64,000 nucleotides of DNA from Paenibacillus ginsengihumi DSM 21568 (GCF_000380965.1 NZ_KB905570.1:1-64000); one strand, 5' to 3'. Positions 16,816 through 25,240 are shown, counted from the first letter of the stretch. The notes: generated by a model not told the origin, from the sequence alone. Program-made: numbers and translations.

Positions 16816-17349
16816 ATGAGCCGTAAATCAAAACGCAGCATCATATTATCTGCAGCTTCGGCCATTATTTTGAGTCAAGGGGTCGAAAAGCTTACGCTTG
16901 AGGCGGTCGCCAAGGAAGCCGGCATCAGCAAAGGGGGCCTGCTTCATCACTTCCCCAACAAGCAGGCGTTAATCATCGCGTTGATTAAAGAATCATCCGA
17001 CCGGTTTTATGCCGAGCTCGAGGCCAAAGCGGCCAAAGACCCTCATGAAGTCGGCAAGTGGAGCCGCGCGTATGTTGATGTCACTTTCAACGACGATAAA
17101 AAAGAAGAGGACCTGCATGCGGCGCTAACCGCCTCGCTGTTCACCGATCCCGAGCTTCTCGGATTATATCGTAACGATTATTTCCTTTGGCAGAAGAAAA
17201 TAGAAACCGACGGAATCGATCCCGTACGCTCCGCTGTCGTCAGATTAGCCGTAGATGGCCTGTGGTTTGCCGAGATCTTCGGGGTCGGCGTGCCGGATAA
17301 GAAACTGCGTGATCAAGTCATGGAGTATTTACATCAAATGACCAAATGA
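16816..17349 (+). CDS. TetR/AcrR-family repressor
   Basis: A 177-residue repressor. The N-terminal helix-turn-helix spans about residues 10-55, with LTLEAVAKEAGISKGGLLHH matching the family signature and HFPNKQAL after it. The C-terminal helical ligand domain (about 60-175) is of the type with an aromatic LWFAEIFG segment. AGGTGGTGAT precedes the ATG. An operator in its own promoter shows auto-repression. The only close neighbour is the divergent serine hydrolase, about 150 bases beyond the operator on the other side; whether that gene is controlled is uncertain. No efflux gene adjoins. Confidence 0.9.
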   Translation: MSRKSKRSIILSAASAIILSQGVEKLTLEAVAKEAGISKGGLLHHFPNKQALIIALIKESSDRFYAELEAKAAKDPHEVGKWSRAYVDVTFNDDKKEEDLHAALTASLFTDPELLGLYRNDYFLWQKKIETDGIDPVRSAVVRLAVDGLWFAEIFGVGVPDKKLRDQVMEYLHQMTK

Positions 17350-17376
17350 TGCGCCGAAGGCCCATTGAAATTTTAG

Positions 17377-17394
17377 TTGGCGGATCGCCGCCAA
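17377..17394. terminator. Seven-bp hairpin after the TetR gene
   Basis: TTGGCGG and CCGCCAA pair perfectly around ATCG. No T tract follows, so it is only a weak candidate terminator. Confidence 0.35.
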
Positions 17395-17505
17395 ATGGTC
17401 AGGCTAGTCCCTATTTATTGCGACTCTATGTTATGAGTCTATAACCTTTCCTCTTTTCGTCGCATATTCATATAACTAAAAGAAGGAAAGGCGGTAGAAC
17501 GATTG

Positions 17506-17742
17506 ATGCGACGCTTACGGAACAGGTCTGGACTCTCTCTGCTCAAGCCGGGTTCTTCTAAGGCAAGAAACAATCCTACCGTTTCTCCGGGATGGAGATC
17601 GGCCAATTGGTCGGGCTATGCGATCAACAAAGCGAAAAGCGGCTCGTTCCGCAGCATTGCCGCCTCTTGAACGGTGCCAACCGAATCAACGGGGGGTTAT
17701 GGTGCAAAATGGCCGCATCGTCTCCACTCCTTCGCTGCCTAA
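17506..17742 (+). pseudogene. Broken G1-type (eqolisin-like) endopeptidase, N-terminal part
   Basis: From the ATG at 17506 the frame gives 54 codons with GWRSANWSGYAI and GSFRSIAAS, then TGA (17668-17670), then in the same frame TVPTESTGGYGAKWP to a TAA at 17740. The G1 glutamic peptidase family begins its mature domain with NWSGY followed some residues later by a SWTVP strand; here the tryptophan codon TGG has become TGA. The rest of the enzyme, including the catalytic Q and E, is absent. So this is a remnant with both a nonsense mutation and a deletion, ended by the duplicated block at 17753. Confidence 0.6.
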
Positions 17743-17833
17743 TCGAACGGGAGACGGCTTCTCCGTCGCCTATGGCGCGAAAATGCCCAAGCCTCCGAAC
17801 GGCGTTCGGGGGACATAAACGGCGTAAAAGATG

Positions 17834-17864
17834 CCGCTCCTGTTAGTTACGGGAGCGGTTTTTT
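17834..17864. terminator. Rho-independent terminator in duplicated block 1
   Basis: CCGCTCC (17834-17840) pairs with GGGAGCGG (17851-17858) and is followed by TTTTTT. The same hairpin is at 19694-19723. Confidence 0.8.
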
Positions 17865-17867
17865 GGC

Positions 17868-17918
17868 TTACGCATAATACCCGCCTGCGGAAGGATGCGC
17901 GCCCCTTTGCCAAATCTT
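17868..17918 (-). pseudogene. C-terminal relic of a paralogue of the gene at 19731
   Basis: The reverse strand reads KIWQRGAHPSAGGYYA and stop. The intact gene at 19731-20006 ends KIYKYYSANGEYPVKGGYYA and stop. The match at both ends of this segment and the shared terminator beside it indicate a former second copy, of which only about 16 codons survive. Confidence 0.5.
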
Positions 17919-18004
17919 CATATCGAGTTAACGCTCCCCTAACACTGCTATGGGACGATCGATCATATACTTACTTTCAACTAGAAGGAGCTGCTCATCC
18001 AGAC

Positions 18005-19461
18005 ATGAAGAAGAAACTTTTTCAAGTGATTACTGTGTTCGCCACCTCGGATATTCATTCTCATCTCGAGCCTTACAAGCCGGGGGAAGGCAAGCGTGAA
18101 ATCGGCGGCCTGGCCCGCATGAGCCAAATCGTGAACGACATGCGCGCGGTCCAGCCGAATACGCTGCTCGTCGACGCCGGCGACGCTCCGTACAATACCA
18201 ATATCGGCAATCTGTTCGAGGGCAAGTCCACGATCGATGTCATGAACGCGATGAAATACGATGCGATGGTGCTCGGCAACCATGATTTCGACTTTCCTTA
18301 TCCCGTTCTGGAGAGCAATGCGGAGCGAGCCTCGTTCCCGTTCCTGTCGGCTAATACGCTTTACGAGGGCGCGCAGCCGGAATTTTTGGGCCCTATGTCA
18401 TTAAGGAATTGAACGGCGTCAAGATCGGGATTATCGGCGTTACCGATGACGAAAGCCACTACTATACGCATCCGAAGAACGTCGAGGGGATCAGCTTCAA
18501 CAATGAATTCGAAGCGGCGGGACAAGCGGTGGATGCCGTGAAGGACCAGGCGGACGTCGTGATCGCGCTGGCTCATCTGCACGGAGACAACCCGGTGCTG
18601 CCGACCAAGGTCAGCGGCATCGACGTGGAAATCGGCGGCGGACAAGACGTCGTTGCTTTTCCGCAAATCATCGGCGATACGTGGCTGATCTCTCCCGGCA
18701 AGCACGCCGAGGTGCTCAACCAGATCAACCTGAACATGATGGACGGCCAAATGCTCGGCTTGAACTTCGCCCATATTTTCTTGACGGAAAATTTACCGGA
18801 GGATCCGGCGGTGACTGCCGTGATCGATGATTACCGCAGCCAGCTGGACGGCAAGATGAAGGAAGTCGTCGGCCAGACAAGCGTGGCGCTCGACGGCGAG
18901 CGGCAGACGGTGCGGTTCAAGGAATCGAACCTCGGTAACGCGGTGGCGGACAGCCTGCGCGAGATGACGGACGCGGATATCGCGCTGCAGAATGGCGGCG
19001 GCATCCGGGCCAGCATCGCCGCAGGCGACATTACGCTGGAGCAGGTGTATGCGGCGCTGCCCTTCGACAACACGGTCGTCGTCGTGGAAGCGAGCGGCCA
19101 GACCGTGTGGGATGCGCTGGAGCACAGCCTCTCCTGGTATCCGGACGCGGCCGGCGGATTTTTGCAGGTATCCGGCTTGACCTACACGTTCGACGCCTCC
19201 AAGGAGGCCGGCTCGCGTCTTGTCGAAGTCATGATCGACGGCAAGCCGATCGACAAGACGAAGATGTACAAGGTCGCAGCCAACGACTTCCTGACCGGCA
19301 GCGGCGACAAATTCACGATGCTGAAGGACGAGACGAAGCTGCTTTCGAAGACAAAAAGCTATCTGCGGGACGCTTTCTACGAATACTTGCAAAAGCATCC
19401 GACCTTGTCGCCGGAACTGGAAGGGCGCATTAAGATATTGAATGCTCCGAAGAGCGAGTAA
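18005..19461 (+). pseudogene. 5'-nucleotidase / UshA-type metallophosphatase interrupted by one frameshift
   Basis: The first frame (18005 to about 18392) has metallophosphatase motifs TSDIHSH, DAGDAP and GNHDF; the second (from about 18392 to 19461) continues with KIGIIGVTDD, LAHLHGD and the C-terminal nucleotidase domain (NAVADSLR, NGGGIRA, LPFDNTV, YKVAANDF). One base is missing near 18391: restoring it gives GPYVIKELNGVKIGIIG across the joint. As it stands the first frame ends in a stop at 18412. No signal peptide is seen at the ATG chosen (GAAGGAG lies 14 bases before it). Normal products hydrolyse nucleotides or 2',3'-cyclic nucleotides. A sequencing error would also explain the break. 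Confidence 0.8.
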
Positions 19462-19515
19462 TGTGATGTCGGACGCGCTTGTAAAGATGTAGCACCAATC
19501 CATACTGCCTGCCTC

Positions 19516-19640
19516 GGGAGGGGAAAGGGTATGGGGCTCCAGCCGCTGCCCAAGTCGTATTTCTTTTTTCGATTATGCGGTAGGAATACGACTTCAAAAG
19601 CGGCCCGTCAACTTTCCGCCCCATACCCTTCCTCTCTGCT
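19516..19640. repeat. Large fold-back element of about 125 bases
   Basis: Three nested inverted repeats share one centre: GGGTATGGGGC (19527) with GCCCCATACCC (19618), GCCGCT (19542) with AGCGGC (19599), and AAGTCGTATT (19552) with AATACGACTT (19585). The outer arms extend into GAGGGGAA and TTCCTCTC. It lies 55 bases after the 5'-nucleotidase gene. Size and shape fit a miniature transposable element or a long processed RNA hairpin. Confidence 0.7.
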
Positions 19641-19650
19641 GCTTGTATCT

Positions 19651-19723
19651 GACGGCTTCTCCGTCGTCTATGACGCAAACGTTCAAGCCTCAATCGCTCC
19701 TGTCTATCGGGAGCGGTTCTTTT
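19651..19723. repeat. Duplicated flanking block, copy 2, with terminator
   Basis: GACGGCTTCTCCGTCG at 19651 and CGCTCC…GGAGCG (19695-19700 with 19710-19715) followed by TTCTTTT repeat the order seen at 17753-17864. The hairpin can serve both the nucleotidase side and the convergent small gene at 19731. Confidence 0.7.
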
Positions 19724-19730
19724 CTACCCA

Positions 19731-20006
19731 TTATGCATAGTACCCGCCTTTGACGGGATATTCGCCATTGGCCGAATAATATTTGTAAATCTTGCCGAAC
19801 GCCCGGTTCGCCATCGGCTGGCTCATCAGCTTGGACGGCAGCAGCCGGACGACCTCATCCATCGGCGCGTCTTTGGACGTCTCCCCTGACAAGAGCTTGG
19901 GCACATCGACCTCGAAGACGCCGTCCAGCTCCCTCCGGCACGAGCCGTACCGGTATCTCGCCAAGGTGCCGGTCACTTCGACAAGCTCGAACTCAATACA
20001 AATGGC
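19731..20006 (-). CDS. Small cytoplasmic protein of unknown function ending GGYYA
   Basis: A protein of about 91 residues (IEFELVEVTGTLARYRYGSC, then VFEVDVPKLLSGE, then AFGKIYKYYSANGEYPVKGG YYA at the end). The GTG at 20006 is preferred since GGGGTGG precedes it; a GTG four codons earlier (20018) also exists. No signal peptide or membrane segment. The acidic, compact make-up with a beta-strand start and helical end is like small immunity-type proteins, but I cannot name a family. A C-terminal relic of a second copy lies at 17868, so the gene was once duplicated together with its terminator. Confidence 0.65.
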   Translation of the reverse strand, partial: AICIEFELVEVTGTLARYRYGSCRRELDGVFEVDVPKLLSGETSKDAPMDEVVRLLPSKLMSQPMANRAFGKIYKYYSANGEYPVKGGYYA

Positions 20007-20147
20007 CACAAATCCCACCCCGCTTCCGTTGCAAAATCATCTATACTAAACCTGATTCCAAAAACGAATATCGTCAGATGTCCCTTTTGACATCCTTCAT
20101 GTGTTATAGAAGTATACTGCGGCCTAAGCGAGGGGGTGAACGAAGCT

Positions 20148-20735
20148 TTGGACGAAACCATCGAATACCGGGTCAAGCAGGTGCAGGCGGGCCATACCGA
20201 GGAATACGCCCAGATCGTGCAGATGTTCCAGCGGCCTATTTACGTGTACTGCTGGCGGCTGCTGGGCAACCAGGCGGAGGCCGAGGACGCCGTGCAGGAC
20301 ATTTTGGTTCATGCGTACCAAAAGATCGGCATGTACACCCCGAGGGTGAGCTTTTCCTCCTGGCTGTACAAAATGGCTTACCGTCACTGTCTGAATCTCA
20401 TTCGGCGGCAAAATCTGCAGCGCAAATTCAAGCAGTGCCTGTTTCCGTTCGCGACGACCGCGGACAGCGCCGAGCAGGTGATGACCCGCCAGCTCTTCAG
20501 CGAACCGCTCAGCCGGGCGCTTGATCAGCTGACTGTGGAAGAGCGCAATTTGCTGGTGCTGCGCATTTTTGAAGAAAAGTCGTTCCAGGAAATCGGGGAC
20601 ATCGTCAACAAAAGCCCGGATGCCGTCAAAAAACAATACGCCCGAACCAAAGCCAAGCTCAAAAAAACGATGCTGCACATGGAGGAGGAGCTTCAATGCC
20701 AAAATTACCCTTCAGCTCTGAAGAACAAAGTCTGA
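20148..20735 (+). CDS. ECF-type RNA polymerase sigma factor
   Basis: About 195 residues. Region 2 (FQRPIYVYCWRLLGNQAEAE, then DAVQDILVHAY) and region 4 (LDQLTVEERNLLVLRIFEEK, then SFQEIGDIVNKSPDAVKKQY) are complete, so it should direct polymerase to a small regulon. TTG at 20148 is chosen because AGGGGGTGA lies eight bases upstream; a GTG at 20136 overlaps that site. The gene overlaps the next one, encoding a membrane anti-sigma-like protein, by 40 bases, the usual sigma/anti-sigma coupling. The C-terminal tail (QCQNYPSALKNKV) is produced by the overlap region. The trigger is unknown. Confidence 0.88.
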   Translation: MDETIEYRVKQVQAGHTEEYAQIVQMFQRPIYVYCWRLLGNQAEAEDAVQDILVHAYQKIGMYTPRVSFSSWLYKMAYRHCLNLIRRQNLQRKFKQCLFPFATTADSAEQVMTRQLFSEPLSRALDQLTVEERNLLVLRIFEEKSFQEIGDIVNKSPDAVKKQYARTKAKLKKTMLHMEEELQCQNYPSALKNKV

Positions 20736-21721
20736 GAAACATGGACCGTCTGCCGCAAAATGTTCTGAATGTACAGACCTTCGATGTCACCGATCGGGTG
20801 ATGGCGCGGATTCGGCAGAGCTCGCAAGAGAGCAGCGGGCCGACTGCCGCCAGGCGCCTTCGCCCCCGCATTGCGGCTCCCGCGCTCGTCGCGATTGCGG
20901 TTTTGGGCACGGCCGTGTCCGGGTACGCCGCTTCCCAATATCTCGAGCTGCGCAACAACAAGGGCGATGTCGTCCTAAACACGGCCGTCACCAGCCCAAG
21001 CACTGACGATGTCAAGCAGCGTGTGCGGGCCGAAGAGGCTTACCGCGAAGAAGCGAAAAGCCGGCTGCAGCCCGGCGAATACGCCGCTTATTATGTAAAG
21101 GACGGGGACGCATCGAGCCGTCAGATCGATTTTGTCTACAAAGAGAACGAAGTGTCAAGCTTTGACCGCCTGCAAGAAGAAGCGAAACGGACCGGGGCGC
21201 CGCTCTTTCATGCTCCCGTTCATCTGCCGGACGGCTACCGATTCGACCTCGGATACGTTTATCCGGTCTTCGCCATCCCCGCCGCGAACAGCGCGGAATA
21301 TCAAGCGCTGACCGATGAACTGATCCGCAAGGCGGAGGCCGCTCCGGAAGGCGACAAGCTGGTTACGCATAAGCTGAATCCGAATCCGTCCGATCTTGAG
21401 TTTAAACTTACCTTCGCCCGGTATGCCAAAGGAACGGACTATGTCACGATTACAGCCTCCAAGTACGATCCGAAGTCCTCCTCCTTCACGGTGATGCAGA
21501 ACGGCCAGGACAAGGCTGAACAACTGACCGTGAACGGGGTCGAAGCCTATTATATCCAGGCCGGCGAAGGAAGCCAGCCTCTGGAGGCGGGCAAAAATCG
21601 TCTTGGCTGGCTGGACGAACAGCGCGGTCTGAATTTCACCTTGTCGGATAACCAGGATAGCCCGCTGTCCAAAGAGGATCTGATCCGCATTGCCGAGGAT
21701 CTGATCGCGCCGCAGCGTTAA
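20696..21721 (+). CDS. Membrane anti-sigma-like protein partner of the ECF factor
   Basis: A 341-residue protein with a cytoplasmic N-terminal part of about 60 residues, one membrane segment at about 62-80 (APALVAIAVLGTAVSGYAA) and an outside domain of about 260 residues. The late part (LPDGYRFDLGYVYP, then LTVNGVEAYYIQAGEG, then WLDEQRGLNFTLSD) is like the DUF4367 domain found in Bacillota anti-sigma partners. GGAGGAGG precedes the ATG inside the sigma gene. No zinc-binding HxxxCxxC motif is visible, so sigma binding must use another surface. It probably holds the sigma factor until an envelope signal arrives. Confidence 0.75.
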   Translation: MPKLPFSSEEQSLRNMDRLPQNVLNVQTFDVTDRVMARIRQSSQESSGPTAARRLRPRIAAPALVAIAVLGTAVSGYAASQYLELRNNKGDVVLNTAVTSPSTDDVKQRVRAEEAYREEAKSRLQPGEYAAYYVKDGDASSRQIDFVYKENEVSSFDRLQEEAKRTGAPLFHAPVHLPDGYRFDLGYVYPVFAIPAANSAEYQALTDELIRKAEAAPEGDKLVTHKLNPNPSDLEFKLTFARYAKGTDYVTITASKYDPKSSSFTVMQNGQDKAEQLTVNGVEAYYIQAGEGSQPLEAGKNRLGWLDEQRGLNFTLSDNQDSPLSKEDLIRIAEDLIAPQR

Positions 21722-21736
21722 TCGACACCATAGCAT

Positions 21737-21782
21737 ACGAACGTCCCCGAGTCGGCTCTGTCATCGGCCGGGGGACGTTCGT
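21737..21782. terminator. Bidirectional hairpin between convergent genes
   Basis: ACGAACGTCCCC (21737-21748) pairs perfectly with GGGGACGTTCGT (21771-21782). It sits between the stops of the anti-sigma and reductase genes. No strong T tract follows on either side. Confidence 0.65.
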
Positions 21783-21788
21783 CATGCG

Positions 21789-22844
21789 TTACCGCTTCGT
21801 ATACAGATGCTTCATCAGCTCGCGGTTTTTCTGGGCAAACCGTTCGTTATGCGAGGAAACCATGCCGTAAGCCGCGGCCTCCGGCTCGATGTACTGCTTC
21901 GCCCTATTGACGGCATTCGCGGCGTCCTGGAACGCCCCGGCGATCAGGCGCAGCTTGCCTTCGTGATGCAAAATATCTCCCGCCGCGTAGATTCCCTCGA
22001 CCGACGTCTCGCTCATCGGCGTGCCGGCCAGTGAGTATTCGTTCTCCCATTGGAAATGAAGCTCGCTGTTCTCGAGCAAATCCCGATCACGTTCAAACCC
22101 ATGGTTAATGATCACTTCATCGACCGCCAGCTCGCGGATGGTGCCATCATCGGTATTCCGCAGCACGACGCGCTCGATGCGTTCATGATCGGAGGAAGCG
22201 ATCAGCTTGTCGATCGTCGTATTCAGCAAGCATTCGGCCGTGCTGTTGAACAGCCGGGTTACTTGCGATTCGTGTCCCTTCAGAATGTCATTGCGATAGG
22301 TCAGGTATACTTTGTCCGCGATCGGTTCCAGCTCGTTGGCCCAGTCGATCGCCGCATTGCCGCCGCCGGAGATCAGGACCGTTTTGCCTTGGAAGCGGGC
22401 CAGCGACTTGACGGTATAATGCAGGTTCGTCACCTCGAACTTCTCCGCTCCTTCGAGGTCCAATTTGGTCGGCTTCAGAATGCCGGCGCCGATGGCCAGA
22501 ATGACCGTTTTGGAATAGTGCTTCTGCCCGGAGGCCGTATGCAGGACAAACACGCCCCGCTCGTCCTTGGCAATGGAAGTGACCTTCTCCCCGAGCACAA
22601 CTTCCGGCTGGAAGGTCAGCCCTTGAGCGACCAGCTGCTCGATGAGCTTCGCCCCGGGAATCGGCGTCAATCCGCCGACGTCCCAGATCATCTTTTCCGG
22701 ATAGATGTTCACCTTCCCGCCAAGAAAAGGCTGAAATTCAATCAGCTTCGTCTTCATCTCCCGCAGCCCGCTGTAGAAGGCGGAGAACAGCCCCGCCGGT
22801 CCGCCGCCAATGATCGTAACGTCAAAGATAGACTCCTGATTCAT
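21789..22844 (-). CDS. Ferredoxin/flavodoxin-NADP reductase, YumC type
   Basis: A 351-residue flavoprotein. The FAD motif IIGGGPAG is at 11-18, the NADPH motif ISGGGNAAIDWA at 158-169 and the late FAD contact GIYAAGDI near residue 280. It lacks the redox CxxC of thioredoxin reductase, as YumC and YcgT do. It passes electrons from NADPH to ferredoxin or directly to ferric chelates. It lies 24 bases after the siderophore-binding lipoprotein gene, behind the Fur box at 23949, so an iron-starvation role in reductive iron release is likely. Length is normal. Confidence 0.9.
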   Translation of the reverse strand: MNQESIFDVTIIGGGPAGLFSAFYSGLREMKTKLIEFQPFLGGKVNIYPEKMIWDVGGLTPIPGAKLIEQLVAQGLTFQPEVVLGEKVTSIAKDERGVFVLHTASGQKHYSKTVILAIGAGILKPTKLDLEGAEKFEVTNLHYTVKSLARFQGKTVLISGGGNAAIDWANELEPIADKVYLTYRNDILKGHESQVTRLFNSTAECLLNTTIDKLIASSDHERIERVVLRNTDDGTIRELAVDEVIINHGFERDRDLLENSELHFQWENEYSLAGTPMSETSVEGIYAAGDILHHEGKLRLIAGAFQDAANAVNRAKQYIEPEAAAYGMVSSHNERFAQKNRELMKHLYTKR

Positions 22845-22868
22845 GTTGAAATCTCTCTCCCCTGCAAT

Positions 22869-23837
22869 TTATTTGGACAGCAGGTCAATGGCCTGCTCGA
22901 GCGACTGTTCAATGGCTATCGGAGAATAAGCGAACCACGGGTCGACATCGACGTAATATACCCGATTGTTTTTTACGGCGTCCAGGTTCTTCCAGATGGG
23001 GCTTTGTTCGATTTGATGGAACATGCCTCCTGCATCCTTGGCCGCCTGGTCGTAGATCAGCATGATAATTCGATCGCCCGCATATTCGGGAAGCTTCTCC
23101 ATCGATATTTGTTCGAACACGAATTCCTTAAAATCCGGGTCCTGCTTCAGCTTCTCCTGAATGAACGGAGGCGGCGTCAGCTGCAGCGAGCGATAGATCG
23201 TATGGCCGACATTCCGGCCGCCGTAAATTCGGAGCACGTCTTTGCCGTATGCCATGAAGATCGTGACGACTTCGTCTTGGCCGATCGCGCCCGCCAATTG
23301 GGTCCGCCCTTCCGCCGCTTTCGCCTCCAGCCTGGCCATCCATTGCTCGGCTTCCTGCTCGCGGTTCAGCACCTTGGCAATCTCTTTAAACTGGGCGAAC
23401 ACGTCGCCGTACATCCATGGAACGACCACCGTCGGAGCGATCTTGCTCAGCTGCTCCACTTCCTCCGGATTGGCCGACAGAATCAAATCGGGCTCGAGCT
23501 CCAGCACTTTTTCAATTTGGAACGGGCTGCCGAGATCGACGACCCCTTCCTGCAGCTCGCCCAAATAGTTGTTATCCAGCACATGGGTAGGCGCGCCCAG
23601 CGGCTTGATGCCTAACGCCAGCATCGCATCCAAATATTGCGTCGTCACGACCCGCTGCGGATTGACGGGAATTTCCACTTCCCTGCCTGTCGCATCGGTA
23701 TAGACCCGCGTGGCCGCATTCGCATCCGCAGGGGCGCTGCCGCCAGCCGCCGGCTGTCCGCTCCCGCATCCTGCCGCCGCGGTAATAACTAGCGATATGA
23801 ATAATAAAATAAGGAACGCATTGCCTTTTGTTTTCAA
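22869..23837 (-). CDS. Iron-siderophore ABC transporter substrate-binding lipoprotein
   Basis: A 322-residue exported lipoprotein. The signal ends in a lipobox with C24 (TAAAGC). The mature part is a type III binding protein: TDATGREVEIP, then VVTTQYLDAMLALGIKPLGA, then a central long helix and a C-terminal DVDPWF segment. It resembles ferric-siderophore and haem binding proteins; the ligand is not identifiable. No permease or ATPase gene adjoins, so it must share transport parts encoded elsewhere. A near-perfect Fur box lies 112 bases upstream. The following gene is a YumC-type reductase. Confidence 0.88.
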   Translation of the reverse strand: MKTKGNAFLILLFISLVITAAAGCGSGQPAAGGSAPADANAATRVYTDATGREVEIPVNPQRVVTTQYLDAMLALGIKPLGAPTHVLDNNYLGELQEGVVDLGSPFQIEKVLELEPDLILSANPEEVEQLSKIAPTVVVPWMYGDVFAQFKEIAKVLNREQEAEQWMARLEAKAAEGRTQLAGAIGQDEVVTIFMAYGKDVLRIYGGRNVGHTIYRSLQLTPPPFIQEKLKQDPDFKEFVFEQISMEKLPEYAGDRIIMLIYDQAAKDAGGMFHQIEQSPIWKNLDAVKNNRVYYVDVDPWFAYSPIAIEQSLEQAIDLLSK

Positions 23838-23948
23838 CCTTAGACTCCCTCCACATGATTCCGATCGCTAGAGCTGCAGGTATGCAGCACTTGCACCGCT
23901 TAGCCGACCCGAGCCGACCAAGCCCGCCTTGTCTCAATTCGAAAAATC

Positions 23949-23967
23949 GATAATGAGAATCATTATC
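23949..23967. promoter_or_regulatory. Fur box
   Basis: GATAATGAGAATCATTATC differs from the classical 19-bp Fur consensus GATAATGATAATCATTATC at one position. It lies upstream of the siderophore-binding lipoprotein gene, and the sequence between shows no other gene. Confidence 0.88.
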
Positions 23968-24156
23968 ATGAAAAATATAACAAAGTATTGGGCGATAATC
24001 AATAGGAAAAAACGCGGCTCTTGTGCGTCGAGCTGCGGTTGATGGTCAGGGAGGGAAAACTTATTAATGTTTGCTTTGGAATGCGGAACTCTTTCAGGTT
24101 AACTGCCGTGTATTATCATGGTTGGATCAAAACATACATTCGAAAGGATGGGTACT

Positions 24157-24951
24157 GTGAAAAAATTTGTTTTAGGCGTGGTTGTAGGCAGTGTGTTGTC
24201 TTTGAGCACGTCTATTTTTGCTTCTGAGCTCATTCAGGTATACCTTTTCCCTGTTAAGTATGTATTTAATAATGTTGAAAAGGAGGTGCCGGAAGAGTAT
24301 GTCAGCTTAAATTATAATGGTCATGCATATGTTCCCATTCGATTCATTGCTGAAAATACGAACATGAACATTGGATATAATGAAGTGGAACAGAAAGTGG
24401 TCGTTAACTACAGCGTTCAAGGTGAACCGCCGGCACCTGTCCCTCCAGGAGATCAAGTTCAACCGACTCCGGAGAATGGATTGCCTTACCGAACCAATAC
24501 CCTTATGCCTTTCGGTAACCTGCGAATTACCAAAGAGGGTTCAGGATCCAAGATTTCTCTGCAGGTATATAATGACGCGCCGCAAAATGAAGTAGGGGGA
24601 GTCTTAAGGTTGTTCGACGGTGAAGCGAATCCATTGGCTGAAGTTGTCGTTAATCATACATTCGATCATGCAGGTATCTCCAATTACGAAACCATCGTTG
24701 AAGGTGATATCTCGAACTACAAATACGTAACTCTAAATTTCGGCAAAGTGAACGGAACGCTCATCAGGCGAGTGACAACGCAGGAAGAAGAAGAAAACTA
24801 CGCAATCAAGGATTTGAAGTCCAGGAATGTCAACGATCATCAGATATCACAACTGAGCGATAAGAAAATAAATATTAGAGATATCATCGCTCAAATGCAG
24901 CTAAACGATCAACAAGTGTCTGAACTCATTTATTCCGTTATAGCTGATTAA
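24157..24951 (+). CDS. Secreted protein with a copper-amine-oxidase-N-type (stalk) domain
   Basis: About 264 residues. Starts VKKFVLGVVVGSVLSLSTSI with a signal to about residue 23. The N-terminal domain (SLNYNGHAYVPIRFIAENTN, then YNEVEQKVVVNY) is the copper-amine-oxidase-N-like fold, common in Paenibacillus surface proteins and not itself an oxidase. A proline-rich linker (PPAPVPPGDQVQPTPE) follows, then a beta-sandwich-like middle and a helical C-terminus of about 60 residues. GTG at 24157 is chosen since AAAGGATG lies six bases before; an ATG at 24148 is possible. Function unknown, likely cell-surface. Confidence 0.8.
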   Translation: MKKFVLGVVVGSVLSLSTSIFASELIQVYLFPVKYVFNNVEKEVPEEYVSLNYNGHAYVPIRFIAENTNMNIGYNEVEQKVVVNYSVQGEPPAPVPPGDQVQPTPENGLPYRTNTLMPFGNLRITKEGSGSKISLQVYNDAPQNEVGGVLRLFDGEANPLAEVVVNHTFDHAGISNYETIVEGDISNYKYVTLNFGKVNGTLIRRVTTQEEEENYAIKDLKSRNVNDHQISQLSDKKINIRDIIAQMQLNDQQVSELIYSVIAD

Positions 24952-25043
24952 CATCAAAGACATCCTCTGGCCGCAACATCATAGCAAGCCAACGGCCCTA
25001 GCGCCGAATCCTTTAACCTTGATTTTTGAGAGAAGGGGAGTAT

Positions 25044-25196
25044 ATGGAGATTATCCTCATCATTTTATCGATTGTAATCCTTTTCGGCATTATCCGCTGG
25101 GCGATCGATTTGTCGCAGAATACCTCATTGCTTAAACAGCAATTGAAGGAGCTTCAGGAGATTAAGGAGTTGTTGAAAGAGATGAAAAAGCAGTAG
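25044..25196 (+). CDS. 50-residue membrane protein with a C-terminal coiled coil
   Basis: A short gene with AGAAGGGGAG three bases before the ATG's TAT. The product has one membrane helix (IILIILSIVILFGIIRWAI) and a heptad-patterned tail (LLKQQLKELQEIKELLKEMK). Such small single-pass proteins are common in Paenibacillus and Bacillus. A hairpin follows at 25241-25265. No function assigned. Confidence 0.7.
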   Translation: MEIILIILSIVILFGIIRWAIDLSQNTSLLKQQLKELQEIKELLKEMKKQ

Positions 25197-25240
25197 CCGT
25201 TTAGCTAGCGGATCGTCAATCCATAGCGCCAATCAAGCAA

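Larger units (their letters stand above)
17753..17930. repeat. Duplicated flanking block, copy 1
   Basis: GACGGCTTCTCCGTCG, then a CTATGGCGC word, a CGCTCC hairpin terminator and the reverse-strand end of a small gene (…GGYYA stop) occur in the same order at 19651-19770. The two copies flank the 5'-nucleotidase gene as direct repeats. Confidence 0.65.

Noticed and set aside
17361-17400. Possible sixth copy of the hairpin repeat after the TetR gene
   Set aside because: Only the ATTGAAA word and a hairpin are shared; the conserved second half is absent.
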